This document shows, piece after piece, positions 35,789-43,621 of a DNA stretch of 64,000 nt. This stretch comes from Bacteroidales bacterium (GTDB lineage Bacteria > Bacteroidota > Bacteroidia > Bacteroidales > UBA932): positions 62,001-126,000 of the forward strand of contig JAFZBF010000041.1 of the NCBI GenBank assembly GCA_017561885.1. The letters run 5' to 3'. The stretch's first letter is position 1. The number at the start of each line of letters is the position of its first letter. The notes beneath the pieces were generated by a model. The model was given only the letters and a program-made list of their open reading frames with translations. It did not search any database and was not told where the DNA came from. The translations under genes and the position numbers were made by a program.

Positions 35789-36147
35789 GCGTCTTTATTC
35801 TCTTCGCCTTCTTTCTTTGAAACGAGGTTGTCGAATTTGGCCTTGGCCTTGTCGGCAGCTTCTTTAACCTCTCCCTTCATTTCGGCGAATTTCTCGGGAG
35901 CCTTGCTCTTGAGCTCTTCAGCTTTGGCTTTAGCCTTGCCTGCGGCTTCCTTGACGTCTTCTTTCATTTCGGCGAACTTCTCGGGAGCTTTGCTCTTGAG
36001 CTCTTCGGCTTTGACTTTGGCCTTTCCGGCAACTACTTTGGCATCTTTCAAAGCTTCGTCGATTCCGTGGCCGATCTTTTCACCGATTGAAACCTTACCG
36101 TCCTTGTTGAGGTCCCTGGGGTCGAATTCCTGTTTGTTCTCTTCCAT
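35785..36147 (-). CDS. EF-hand protein with amphipathic Lys/Glu/Ala repeats
   Basis: 120 residues without signal peptide or membrane segment. Residues 12-23 (DLNKDGKVSIGE) are a canonical EF-hand loop with Asp, Asn and Asp at positions 1, 3, 5 and Glu at 12. Residues 40-68 and 69-97 are two nearly identical 29-residue repeats (AGKAK-K-AEELKSKAPEKF), encoded by an 87-bp direct repeat, and would form long amphipathic helices like apolipoprotein or LEA proteins. I do not recognise a named family. It follows mgtC by 23 bp on the same strand and probably shares its transcript. Confidence 0.75.
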   Translation of the reverse strand: MEENKQEFDPRDLNKDGKVSIGEKIGHGIDEALKDAKVVAGKAKVKAEELKSKAPEKFAEMKEDVKEAAGKAKAKAEELKSKAPEKFAEMKGEVKEAADKAKAKFDNLVSKKEGEENKDA

Positions 36148-36170
36148 TTCCGTATATTTTTGATGTTCAA

Positions 36171-36842
36171 CTATTTTTTATGCGATACTATTGAACCGTC
36201 CATCCCTTCCAGAAGGTCCCAGACACGTTCTTCATAGTCTATGTGCTTCGTGCTGAGTTCTATGACTGCCTTGTAGGTCTTTCCCTCGTCTTCGTTCATC
36301 AATTCAAGGTCATAGGCACGGATTACGACTCCGTCGGACTTGACATTATCGACGAAAGCCTTGATCTTACCCTTGTCAGACGATTTCATCGTAATTGTCA
36401 GCTGGCGCTTGTTCAGCTTTCGGTCTATGATCAGAACAATCTCAAGAGCGATGAGCACCATCACGGTCGTTACGACAGCGAGTTCATAGTGCCCTACTCC
36501 GCAAGCTATTCCGATTGCTGCAGTGACCCATAGACCGGCTGCAGTAGTAAGGCCGTGGATAACGTTTTTCTGGAAGATAATAAGTCCTGCTCCTATGAAG
36601 CCGATGCCGGATACGATCTGTGCGGCCATACGAGACGGGTCGTACCTTGCTATGGGAATCAAATCCGCGACTTTGTCATAACCGTAGGCTGATATCACTG
36701 AAAGCAGCGTGCTGCCCAGGGCTACGAGGAAATGTGTGCGGAATCCTGCTTCTTTCGCCCTTTTCTCCCTCTCAAGACCGATTATCCCTCCGAGGAGGCC
36801 TCCCAGCAATACCCTGAGGATCAATTCTAACGTCAGACTCAT
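36171..36842 (-). CDS. mgtC: MgtC/SapB family membrane protein
   Basis: 223 residues. The N-terminal half has about four membrane spans with the family motifs RVLLGGLLGGIIGLEREKR, GFRTHFLVALGS, RMAAQIVSGIGFIGAG and GLTTAAGLWVTAAIG. The C-terminal half (about 140-223) is a soluble ACT-like domain (KGKIKAFVDNVKSDGVV). MgtC proteins are linked to growth at low Mg2+ and to inhibition of ATP synthase; this longer form with the soluble domain is the common environmental type. A TATTTTTG box lies about 40 nt upstream on the minus strand. The EF-hand protein gene follows. Confidence 0.92.
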   Translation of the reverse strand: MSLTLELILRVLLGGLLGGIIGLEREKRAKEAGFRTHFLVALGSTLLSVISAYGYDKVADLIPIARYDPSRMAAQIVSGIGFIGAGLIIFQKNVIHGLTTAAGLWVTAAIGIACGVGHYELAVVTTVMVLIALEIVLIIDRKLNKRQLTITMKSSDKGKIKAFVDNVKSDGVVIRAYDLELMNEDEGKTYKAVIELSTKHIDYEERVWDLLEGMDGSIVSHKK

Positions 36843-36892
36843 TGCGGTTGTTTTTGTCTAGTGTGCAATACATCAAAAATAAGCAAAATCAT

Positions 36893-36900
36893 TAAATTTG
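36893..36900 (+). promoter_or_regulatory. -7 box of DUF2461 gene, very close to the start codon
   Basis: TAAATTTG followed by TCCACAT and then the ATG at 36908, so transcription would begin at or within two bases of the start codon. Confidence 0.5.
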
Positions 36901-36907
36901 TCCACAT

Positions 36908-37591
36908 ATGGAGACACAAATTTCAATGCCGGACCTGCTGCAGTTCTACACCGGACTGGCCGAGCACAACGAAAAGAAATGGTTTGACGAGCGCAAACCG
37001 CTATATCTGGCCATCAAGAGCTACTATGAAAATCTGGGGATGGAAATCCTCGCCGGTTTGCAGAAAAATGATCCTGACCTGGCCGGGCTTGGCCCGCGCG
37101 ACATTACCTGGCGCATCTACCAGGACCAGCGTTTTCACGACCGTCCGCCTTACAAGAGCTGGTGCGGTCTATATTTCGCAAAGGGCGGCCGCAAGTCGCA
37201 CTATGCTGGTTATTATCTGCATATAGAGCCGGGCGAAAACGAGTTCTTCCTCTGCGCCGGCCTCTGGCGCGAAGAGAAACTCATCATCAAGAGCGTCCGT
37301 GAAGAGATTATGCTGAACGGAGCAGAGTTCGACAGGGTTGCGAACCCCGGCAAGGGATGGAGCGTGATGTGGGACGGTGCGCTGACCCGCCCTGCGCAGG
37401 GATGGCCTGACAACAAGCCCTGGTCAAAGTACTTCCGGCTGAAACAGTTCCTGATAATGAAGCCGATCGATACAGATTATCTGCTCCGTCCGGACCTGGC
37501 GAAGCGTGTAGCCGGCGACTTCAGGACCGTCGTAGATTTCGTACGCTATCTCAACCGCCCCGTGGACTACGCCATCGAGGAATGGATGTAG
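36908..37591 (+). CDS. DUF2461 family protein
   Basis: 227 residues, soluble. Family signatures are LAEHNEKKWFDERKPLYLAI, the RIYQDQRFHDRPPYKSWCGL segment and YAGYYLHIEPGENEFFLCAGLW. DUF2461 (TIGR02453) proteins are widespread and of unknown function. The ATG at 36908 is supported by the -7 box directly upstream. It converges on the ccsBA gene with a 7-bp gap and no terminator. Confidence 0.9.
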   Translation: METQISMPDLLQFYTGLAEHNEKKWFDERKPLYLAIKSYYENLGMEILAGLQKNDPDLAGLGPRDITWRIYQDQRFHDRPPYKSWCGLYFAKGGRKSHYAGYYLHIEPGENEFFLCAGLWREEKLIIKSVREEIMLNGAEFDRVANPGKGWSVMWDGALTRPAQGWPDNKPWSKYFRLKQFLIMKPIDTDYLLRPDLAKRVAGDFRTVVDFVRYLNRPVDYAIEEWM

Positions 37592-37598
37592 GCTGCCG

Positions 37599-39647
37599 CT
37601 ATGCGTAGCTGTGCATTCCTCCGAGGATGAGATTCACCCCGTAATAGGTGATCAGCACGGACAGGAAGGCAAGGATTGTGTAAATGTGGTAGAATGCGGG
37701 CTTGCGGAAAGCCTTGATGGAACGGGCGTGGATGCTGAAGGCATAGACCAGTATTGTAATCAAAGCCCATGTCTCCTTGGGATCCCAGGCCCAGTATGAA
37801 CCCCAGCTGATGTTGGCCCAGACCGCACCGAGGAACGTGCCGAAGGTCAGCAGGAATACCGCCGGAGTCACAATAACCTTGCTTAGGTTCATCAGGCTGC
37901 CCTTAGCCTCGTCTCCCTTTACAATCAAGCCCATGACACCGTTCAGCATAACCAGGCCAAGCAGCGTATACGCGATCATCATGCTCAGCACGTGGATTGA
38001 CAGCAGCGGACTCTGCAGCACCGGCATCAGGTGGGTCAGGCGAGGATTTGCCCCGGACATCGTAGCCATCAGCATCGTGAATCCCGCCAGCAGGAAGCCA
38101 AGCGGCTGCAGGAGCGGCATCTTGCGGTAGAGCAGCGACATCGCCAGAGTGGACATCCACGCAATCAGCATCATCACACAATAGGTGCCTGTGAACGGCC
38201 CGTGGCCCGAAGCAAACCAGCGCAGGGCAAGCACTGCCGTCAGATAGGCAAACAGCAGCCACGAAACCACGGCCAGCGCCTTCTGGAGTCTGGCTGGAGT
38301 TTTCTTGCCACGTGAGAGCCATATTCCTGACAGTACAAAAAGAATGATGCCTATAGTTATGGAGAGCATAAACTGCATCCTCGGCAGGCAGATGGCGTTG
38401 TACGCCCTTTCAGCCTTGATTCTGGCTGAAGAGGGCAGCACAGAAGCAGCGTTTTTCTTCTGATATTTCTTTATCTGTGAGGCAATCCTTCTGACCTCCG
38501 CCCAGTTGCCGGAGCGGGCTTCCTCGCGGAGCAGCCCGATACTCCCGCGGATAAATGCCTCTTCGCCGGCCTCCAGTTCAGGCAACGGGTCTTCGCAACC
38601 GAACCATTTTACATAGCCTTCAAGAGGAAATATCTTGAATGCAGCACCGCTTGTCGCCTGGGAACGGATGCTGTACTTCTCCTGCTCCTTCGAAGTACCT
38701 CTCTCCTTCTGCTTTATCCTGAGGGGCCTCGCCTGCCACTCGTCCGGCCAGAACAGCCATCCGGTCATCACCTGTTCGGCGGTGAGACCGTCCGGCGACG
38801 CTTTGCCATAGGCCTTGAGGCAGTAGTCCCTCGCCTGTGTCTGGAGGGGACAGATGCGGTCGTTGTAATACACATACAACTCCCCTATCTCCTTCGCAAC
38901 ATCTTTAGGCGCCACGGGAAGCCGTGAGCCGGCTGCCTGAGAGAACAGAGGCATAAGCAGCAGCGCCACTGCCGCGGTCAGCTTGCGAAGTGCCGCACGC
39001 CACTGGCTGTCCTTCTGGAAGAAGAAGCCGAGCATCGAAATCAGCAGCAACAGATAGCCGGTGTATGTAATGGCCACGCCCCACACATCCCTGCTGACAG
39101 CCAGCACTGATGTCTGCAGGTCATCCTCATAATCGGCCTGATACATCCTCCAGCCCTTATGCTTGCCGATGTTGTTCATCGAAATCTCCAGCCGGCTGCC
39201 GTCGTCGAGATCCACCAGGCTGCGGTAGTCCGAAGGGGCCATCGAGCCGGGGTAGCGCTCTATCTCGAACTCGCGCAGCGTAAGGCTGAAAGGCAGCTTG
39301 AGAGATTTGCCCAGCTCCGTCACGACGGTAGAGTTAGGCACACCGCGGTCGAGACTTATCATCCCCTCCTTGCTGAAAAGATGCGTCACCAGCGCTCCTG
39401 CAAGAATGACAGCAAACGAACAGTGGAGCAGCGTAGTGAAGAAAGCCTTCACATTGCTCTTGAACAGCAGCACCAGTCCGGAAACAGCCATCACAGCCCA
39501 TAATGCGATGAATGCGGGGTTGTAATAGATAAGATTGAAAGAAAGATCCGAACCCAATGGCTTCTCTATGAAAGTGGCCGCCACCATCGCGAGGATGACG
39601 GCAGCCAGACTTCCGTATGAAATGAGCTTCAGCGTCTTTATTTTCAT
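37599..39647 (-). CDS. ccsBA: cytochrome c biogenesis protein, CcsB-CcsA (ResB-ResC) fusion
   Basis: 682 residues. The N-terminal half is ResB/CcsB-like (membrane spans, then a periplasmic domain with LTLREFEIERYPGSMAPSDY and GWRMYQADYEDD). The C-terminal half is CcsA-like, with eight or so spans and the haem-handling WWD motif (WGSYWAWDPKETWALI). Such fusions carry haem across the membrane and attach it to apocytochromes c in system II. In Bacteroides relatives it often accompanies nrfHA; no cytochrome gene is present here, only a 23-codon relic directly upstream whose TGA overlaps this ATG (TGATG). Confidence 0.93.
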   Translation of the reverse strand: MKIKTLKLISYGSLAAVILAMVAATFIEKPLGSDLSFNLIYYNPAFIALWAVMAVSGLVLLFKSNVKAFFTTLLHCSFAVILAGALVTHLFSKEGMISLDRGVPNSTVVTELGKSLKLPFSLTLREFEIERYPGSMAPSDYRSLVDLDDGSRLEISMNNIGKHKGWRMYQADYEDDLQTSVLAVSRDVWGVAITYTGYLLLLISMLGFFFQKDSQWRAALRKLTAAVALLLMPLFSQAAGSRLPVAPKDVAKEIGELYVYYNDRICPLQTQARDYCLKAYGKASPDGLTAEQVMTGWLFWPDEWQARPLRIKQKERGTSKEQEKYSIRSQATSGAAFKIFPLEGYVKWFGCEDPLPELEAGEEAFIRGSIGLLREEARSGNWAEVRRIASQIKKYQKKNAASVLPSSARIKAERAYNAICLPRMQFMLSITIGIILFVLSGIWLSRGKKTPARLQKALAVVSWLLFAYLTAVLALRWFASGHGPFTGTYCVMMLIAWMSTLAMSLLYRKMPLLQPLGFLLAGFTMLMATMSGANPRLTHLMPVLQSPLLSIHVLSMMIAYTLLGLVMLNGVMGLIVKGDEAKGSLMNLSKVIVTPAVFLLTFGTFLGAVWANISWGSYWAWDPKETWALITILVYAFSIHARSIKAFRKPAFYHIYTILAFLSVLITYYGVNLILGGMHSYA

Positions 39648-39715
39648 CAGATCGAATTGATAAATTCAACCACAGCGTCCCTGTCTTCCTTGCTCAGGTT
39701 ATAGAACTTCTCTGG
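39647..39715 (-). pseudogene. C-terminal relic of a gene, possibly a c-type cytochrome
   Basis: Reading upstream from the ccsBA start, a short open stretch ends with EKFYNLSKEDRDAVVEFINS and stops at a TGA that shares one base with the ccsBA ATG. It is closed upstream by a TAG at 39718-39716, which lies just after the rubredoxin stop. The ending, an LSxEDRDAVVEFINS-type helix, resembles the last helix of cytochrome c or di-haem peroxidase proteins (inference). Translational coupling to ccsBA implies that a full gene once stood here and that most of it was deleted. Confidence 0.5.
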
Positions 39716-39722
39716 CTAACGG

Positions 39723-39884
39723 CTACTCGGCAGGACTGAACTGGTCTTTGCCTACACCGCAGAGGGGGCATACCCAGTCTTCAGGAAGGTCTTCAAAGGC
39801 AGTGCCGGGAGCGATTCCGTTGTCGGGATCGCCGGCCTGGGGGTCGTACTCGTAACCGCAGAGATCGCAAACGTACTTCTTCAT
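39723..39884 (-). CDS. rubredoxin
   Basis: 53 residues. The four iron ligands are Cys6 and Cys9 ([11 protein letters not shown]) and Cys39 and Cys42 ([12 protein letters not shown]), with the typical linker [18 protein letters not shown]. It is a small cytoplasmic one-electron carrier used in oxygen or superoxide detoxification and other redox steps. The gene is complete and of normal length. It is divergent from kdgK. Downstream on the same strand are the cytochrome-like relic and ccsBA. Confidence 0.96.
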   Translation of the reverse strand: MKKYVCDLCGYEYDPQAGDPDNGIAPGTAFEDLPEDWVCPLCGVGKDQFSPAE

Positions 39885-39954
39885 ATTGGTAATGATTTAT
39901 AGTGATTTGTAATGATTCAGACATACTAAGATAGAAAGATTCCTTGCAAAATAC

Positions 39955-39962
39955 TAAATTTG
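39955..39962 (+). promoter_or_regulatory. -7 box of the kdgK-kdgA-uxuA operon
   Basis: TAAATTTG, 28 nt before the kdgK ATG. No clear TTTG was found 20 nt upstream. Confidence 0.55.
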
Positions 39963-39990
39963 CCGCCGGTAAAACTGATAAAAACATCTA

Positions 39991-41022
39991 ATGGACAAGA
40001 TAGTTACTTTCGGTGAGGTCATGCTCCGGCTTGCAACCCCCGGTTATGAACGTTTCGGACAGGGAAATACGCTCTCAGCCACCTTCGGCGGCGGAGAGGC
40101 CAACGTGGCAGTATCGCTCGCAAACTACGGCATGCCGGTGTCTTTCGTCACCAGGCTTCCTGAAAACGACATAGCGAAGGCCTGCGTCAGAGAACTAAGG
40201 GGCTTCGGTGTCGGCACTTCCGACATAGTTTACGGCGGCGGACGCCTTGGCATCTACTTCCTCGAGACAGGAGCGGTCAGCCGCGGCAGCAAGGTCATCT
40301 ACGACCGCGCCGGCTCTTCGATAGCTGAAATCAAGCCCGGTATGATCGACTGGGACAAGGTGCTTGAAGGCGCAGGCTGGTTCCACTGGACCGGCATCAC
40401 GCCAGCCATCTCAGAAGGTGCGGCAGCCGTATGCCTCGAGGCCGTGAAGGTCTGCAACCGCAAGGGCATCACCGTTTCCTGCGACCTCAACTACCGCAAG
40501 AACCTCTGGAAATGGGGCAAGAGCGCGATGGAGGTCATGCCCGAGCTGGTAGCCTGCTCCGATGTGGTTCTCGGCAACGAGGAAGACGCATCGAAGGCTC
40601 TCGGAATCACTCCCGAGGGTGTCGACGTAGCTGCCGGAAAGGTCGAGGCCGAAGCATATCTGTCTGTTTCGAAGCAGATAATGGCCCGCTTTCCGCGCTG
40701 CAGGAAGGTGATTACAACCCTGCGCGGCTCGATCAACGCCAACGACAACACCTGGGCCGGAGTGCTCTACGACGGAAAGCAGCTCTTCAAGTCGCACGAG
40801 TACCGCATCTCCCACATCGTCGACCGCGTCGGCGGCGGAGACTCGTTCATGGGCGGTCTGATCTACGGCCTGCTGAACTACGACAGCGACCAGAAGGCTC
40901 TCGACTTCGCAGTGGCAGCATCTTGTCTGAAACATACAATCTACGGTGACTACAACCGCGTCACCGTGGAAGAAGTGGAAAAACTTATGGGCGGCGATGC
41001 CTCAGGGCGTGTTGCCAGATAA
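39991..41022 (+). CDS. kdgK: 2-dehydro-3-deoxygluconate kinase (PfkB family)
   Basis: 343 residues. PfkB signatures are the N-terminal FGGGEANVAVSLANYGMPVSF and the C-terminal DRVGGGDSFMGGLIYG with the catalytic Asp. The protein phosphorylates KDG to KDPG in hexuronate catabolism. The assignment to KDG, not ribose or fructose, rests on the next genes, an aldolase for KDPG and mannonate dehydratase. Spacing to the aldolase is 12 bp. Cytoplasmic. Confidence 0.92.
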   Translation: MDKIVTFGEVMLRLATPGYERFGQGNTLSATFGGGEANVAVSLANYGMPVSFVTRLPENDIAKACVRELRGFGVGTSDIVYGGGRLGIYFLETGAVSRGSKVIYDRAGSSIAEIKPGMIDWDKVLEGAGWFHWTGITPAISEGAAAVCLEAVKVCNRKGITVSCDLNYRKNLWKWGKSAMEVMPELVACSDVVLGNEEDASKALGITPEGVDVAAGKVEAEAYLSVSKQIMARFPRCRKVITTLRGSINANDNTWAGVLYDGKQLFKSHEYRISHIVDRVGGGDSFMGGLIYGLLNYDSDQKALDFAVAASCLKHTIYGDYNRVTVEEVEKLMGGDASGRVAR

Positions 41023-41034
41023 ATACATACGATT

Positions 41035-41703
41035 ATGAGCAGATTCAAAAGGCTTCACGTTCTCAATACATTCATAGAGACAGGTATAGTTCCCCTGTAT
41101 TACAACTCCGACGCAGAAATCGTCAAGAAAGTGGTCAAGGCCTGCTATGACGGCGGCGCCCGTGTTTTCGAATTCACCAACCGCGGCGACTTCGCCCACG
41201 AAGTGTTCGCAGAGGTCAACAAGTGGTGCGCGAAGGAATGTCCCGAGATGATTATGGGCACCGGTTCAGTATGCGACCCCGCCACTGCAGCCCTCTACAT
41301 CCAGCTCGGCTCGAACTTCATAGTTTCGCCCAGCCTCAACCCCGATATGGCCAAGGTCTGCAACCGCCGCAAGATTGCGTGGATTCCCGGCTGCGGTACC
41401 CTGAGCGAGATCAACATGGCAGAAGAACTCGGCTGCGAGATCGTCAAGATATTCCCGGGCGCTGAAGTGGGTGGTCCCAGTTTCGTCAAGGCAGTCAAGG
41501 GCCCGTGCCCGTGGACCGAACTGATGCCTTCCGGCGGAGTGACTCCTGAAAGGGAAAGTCTCGAGGCTTGGTTCAAGGCCGGTGTAGCCTGCGTTGGTCT
41601 CGGCTCGAAACTCACTCCCAAGGACGTTATCGCCAAGGGTGATTTCGGCTTCATCGAGAAGAAAGTGAGGGAAGCCCTCGCTATCGTAAAAGAATTGAGA
41701 TAG
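41035..41703 (+). CDS. kdgA: KDPG/KHG aldolase
   Basis: 222 residues of the Eda family: EFTNRGDFAHEVF, MIMGTGSVCDPATAALYIQL, SPSLNPDMAKVCNRRKIAWI and LMPSGGVTPE. Family enzymes split KDPG to pyruvate and glyceraldehyde 3-phosphate by a Schiff-base Lys. The usual PxxK context is changed here to EIVKIFPGAEVGG, where the Lys of IVKIFP is the likely Schiff base. It lies between kdgK and uxuA, 6 bp from the latter, closing the hexuronate route. Confidence 0.93.
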   Translation: MSRFKRLHVLNTFIETGIVPLYYNSDAEIVKKVVKACYDGGARVFEFTNRGDFAHEVFAEVNKWCAKECPEMIMGTGSVCDPATAALYIQLGSNFIVSPSLNPDMAKVCNRRKIAWIPGCGTLSEINMAEELGCEIVKIFPGAEVGGPSFVKAVKGPCPWTELMPSGGVTPERESLEAWFKAGVACVGLGSKLTPKDVIAKGDFGFIEKKVREALAIVKELR

Positions 41704-41709
41704 TTCGCT

Positions 41710-42924
41710 ATGGTAAAACTTGAAAAGGCGTTCCGCTGGTTCGGCGACAAGGATGCCGTCACTTTGGACCATATGGTGCAGATGGGGATCGAAGGTGTCG
41801 TCACAGCACTTCACCACCTTCCTACCGGAGTCGAATGGCCGGTGGCCGCTATCCGCCGCAGGAAAGAAAGCATAGAAGCGAAAGGAATGCGCTGGAGCGT
41901 GGTAGAAAGCGTGCCTGTTTCAGAAGACATCAAGATCGGGGGCCAGAGGCGCGACGAGCATATCGAGAATTACCGCAAGACCATCCGCAACCTCGGCAAG
42001 TGCGGCATCGACACCGTATGCTACAACTTTATGCCTGTACTGGACTGGTGCCGTACTATTCTTGACTATCCCCACATCGGAGGAGGCATCGGACTGTGCT
42101 TCGACTATCCCACTTTCGTGGCGTTCGACGTCTTCATCCTGAAAAGACCCGGAGCTGAGAATGACTACAGCCAGCAGGACCTCGCTGATGCCGAGAAGGT
42201 CTTCGCGGCGATGACTCCCGAGCAAGCCGAGACTCTCTGCTACAATATCATCGTGGCCACCCAGAGTTTCATCAACGGTGCTGTCGACAGTTCGGCCAGC
42301 GACTATAAAGATATTTTCCTGTATTATATCTCGCGCTATTCCAATATCGACAAGGAGCAATACCGCGCAAACCTGAAATACTTCATCGACAGTATCATCC
42401 CTGTCTGCGAAGAGTACGGCGTCAATCTGGCCATCCACCCCGACGATCCGCCCTACCCTATCCTCGGAATGCCCCGCATTATGGGTTGCTACGACGATAT
42501 GGAGTGGCTGGAGAAGGCCAACCCATCTACGCATAACGGCATTACCTTCTGCACCGGTTCGCTCTCGGGCAGGCAGGATAACGATATGGTAGAGATGGCT
42601 TCACGTTTCGCTGACCGCATCCACTTCCTTCACTTGCGCAATACGAAATACATCGGCCATACCCGCAGCTTCTATGAGTCTGGCCACCTTTACGGCGACC
42701 TGGATATGCCTGCAATAGTGGAGGTGTTCATGCGCGAGCAGAGGCGCCGCATCGCAGTCGGCCGACCTGACTGGCGTATGCCGGTGCGTCCTGACCACGG
42801 AATCCGCATTCTCAACGACCTTGACGCTGACAGATACAACATCGGTTATCCTCTCAACGGACGCCTTCGCGGCATCGCGGAACTGGACGGCCTGATGGTC
42901 GGAATCGACAGGTTCCTGGACTAA
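41710..42924 (+). CDS. uxuA: mannonate dehydratase
   Basis: 404 residues, typical for UxuA. Visible motifs are the N-terminal WFGDKDAVTLDHMVQMG, the central NLAIHPDDPPYPILGMPRIM, TFCTGSLSGRQDN and IHFLHLRN, and the C-terminal MPVRPDHG metal-site segment. The enzyme dehydrates D-mannonate to KDG with a divalent metal. It is the last gene of the operon. The fructuronate reductase (UxuB) that would supply mannonate is not in the window; glucuronate isomerase is at 46704-48107. Confidence 0.96.
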   Translation: MVKLEKAFRWFGDKDAVTLDHMVQMGIEGVVTALHHLPTGVEWPVAAIRRRKESIEAKGMRWSVVESVPVSEDIKIGGQRRDEHIENYRKTIRNLGKCGIDTVCYNFMPVLDWCRTILDYPHIGGGIGLCFDYPTFVAFDVFILKRPGAENDYSQQDLADAEKVFAAMTPEQAETLCYNIIVATQSFINGAVDSSASDYKDIFLYYISRYSNIDKEQYRANLKYFIDSIIPVCEEYGVNLAIHPDDPPYPILGMPRIMGCYDDMEWLEKANPSTHNGITFCTGSLSGRQDNDMVEMASRFADRIHFLHLRNTKYIGHTRSFYESGHLYGDLDMPAIVEVFMREQRRRIAVGRPDWRMPVRPDHGIRILNDLDADRYNIGYPLNGRLRGIAELDGLMVGIDRFLD

Positions 42925-42960
42925 GTTGCCTGGCCAGGCTCCGAGCTATCCAATAAGACA

Positions 42961-43126
42961 TGGGATAGGTCTGACTCTGTTTTGGGATAGGTGTGCCTCT
43001 ATTATGGGGTAGGTCCGATGAACTACCCGGGACCTACACCACTGGAAGTATCTGTAGGGCCATTTCCTGGGGTAGGTCCCAACCATTCCAAAGGACCTAC
43101 ACCATTCTACCCCGGGACCTACACCA
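42961..43126. repeat. cluster of short direct and inverted repeats (core TAGGTCC)
   Basis: At least six copies of an 8-12-bp unit in both orientations. Plus orientation: TGGGATAGGT at 42961-42970 and 42983-42992, TGGGGTAGGTCC at 43005-43016 and 43068-43079. Inverted: GGACCTACACC at 43030-43040, 43093-43103 and 43115-43125. Neighbouring units pair into hairpins with 8-9-bp stems. The inverted copies at 43030 and 43115 are preceded by CTACCC or CTACCCC, which is the reverse of GGGTAG. There is no T-run, so it is not a standard terminator. Nature unknown. Confidence 0.75.
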
Positions 43127-43134
43127 ACGCCCTG

Positions 43135-43617
43135 CTAGAAAACGTACTTGATGATATCATAGAGCATGATGCCGCTCGTGATGAGCTTGGCACCGGTGCC
43201 TGACATGAAACCCAGGAAAGCGCCGAGGCTTGCCTTGAAGGAATCCCACACTCCCCTCTTTGCGAAGAAGAACTCACCGATGAACGCGCCGCCAAGCGAG
43301 CCGATGATGATGCCGAAGGGCGAAAACATGCCGACGAAAAGGCCTACGATCGCACCCACGCTGGCAGCCCTGTGGCCGCCGGTCACCTTGGTGAACCACG
43401 CCGGCACGAAATAGTCGAAAATGGTCACAATCACCGTGATGGCCAGCCAGATCAGAAGGAAACGCGTAGTCATAGGATCCGCCACGCCTCTCTGTCCGGA
43501 GAAATAGACAAGCAGGAGTCCGGCCCAGCTGAGCGGGGGGCCGGGAATACCCGGTATTATGCTGCCGGCGATTCCGGCAAGACCGAGGAGCAATGCAAAA
43601 ACACAGAGTACGTCCAT
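43135..43617 (-). CDS. DUF456 family membrane protein
   Basis: 160 residues from the ATG at 43617. DUF456 pattern: an N-terminal GLAGIAGSIIPGIPGPPLSW segment, a central span pair, and the Gly-rich VGLFVGMFSPFGIIIGSLGG followed by GAFIGEFFF. It is an inner-membrane protein with about four spans and no known function. It follows the EamA gene by 4 bp on the same strand, so the two are co-transcribed. The 3' end runs up to the repeat cluster. Confidence 0.88.
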   Translation of the reverse strand: MDVLCVFALLLGLAGIAGSIIPGIPGPPLSWAGLLLVYFSGQRGVADPMTTRFLLIWLAITVIVTIFDYFVPAWFTKVTGGHRAASVGAIVGLFVGMFSPFGIIIGSLGGAFIGEFFFAKRGVWDSFKASLGAFLGFMSGTGAKLITSGIMLYDIIKYVF

Positions 43618-43621
43618 AATA

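Noticed and set aside
39793..39987. Minus-strand frame overlapping the rubredoxin gene
   Set aside because: Out of frame with rubredoxin, whose four Cys ligands and length are decisive.
42961..43126. CRISPR array
   Set aside because: Units are only 8-12 bp, occur in both orientations, spacing is irregular and no cas genes are near.
42991..43203. Open frame with repeated Gly-Val-Gly-Pro and Gly-Pro-Thr-Pro peptides over the repeat cluster
   Set aside because: The peptide pattern is a by-product of the DNA repeats, the frame runs antisense into the DUF456 gene, and it has no plausible start context.
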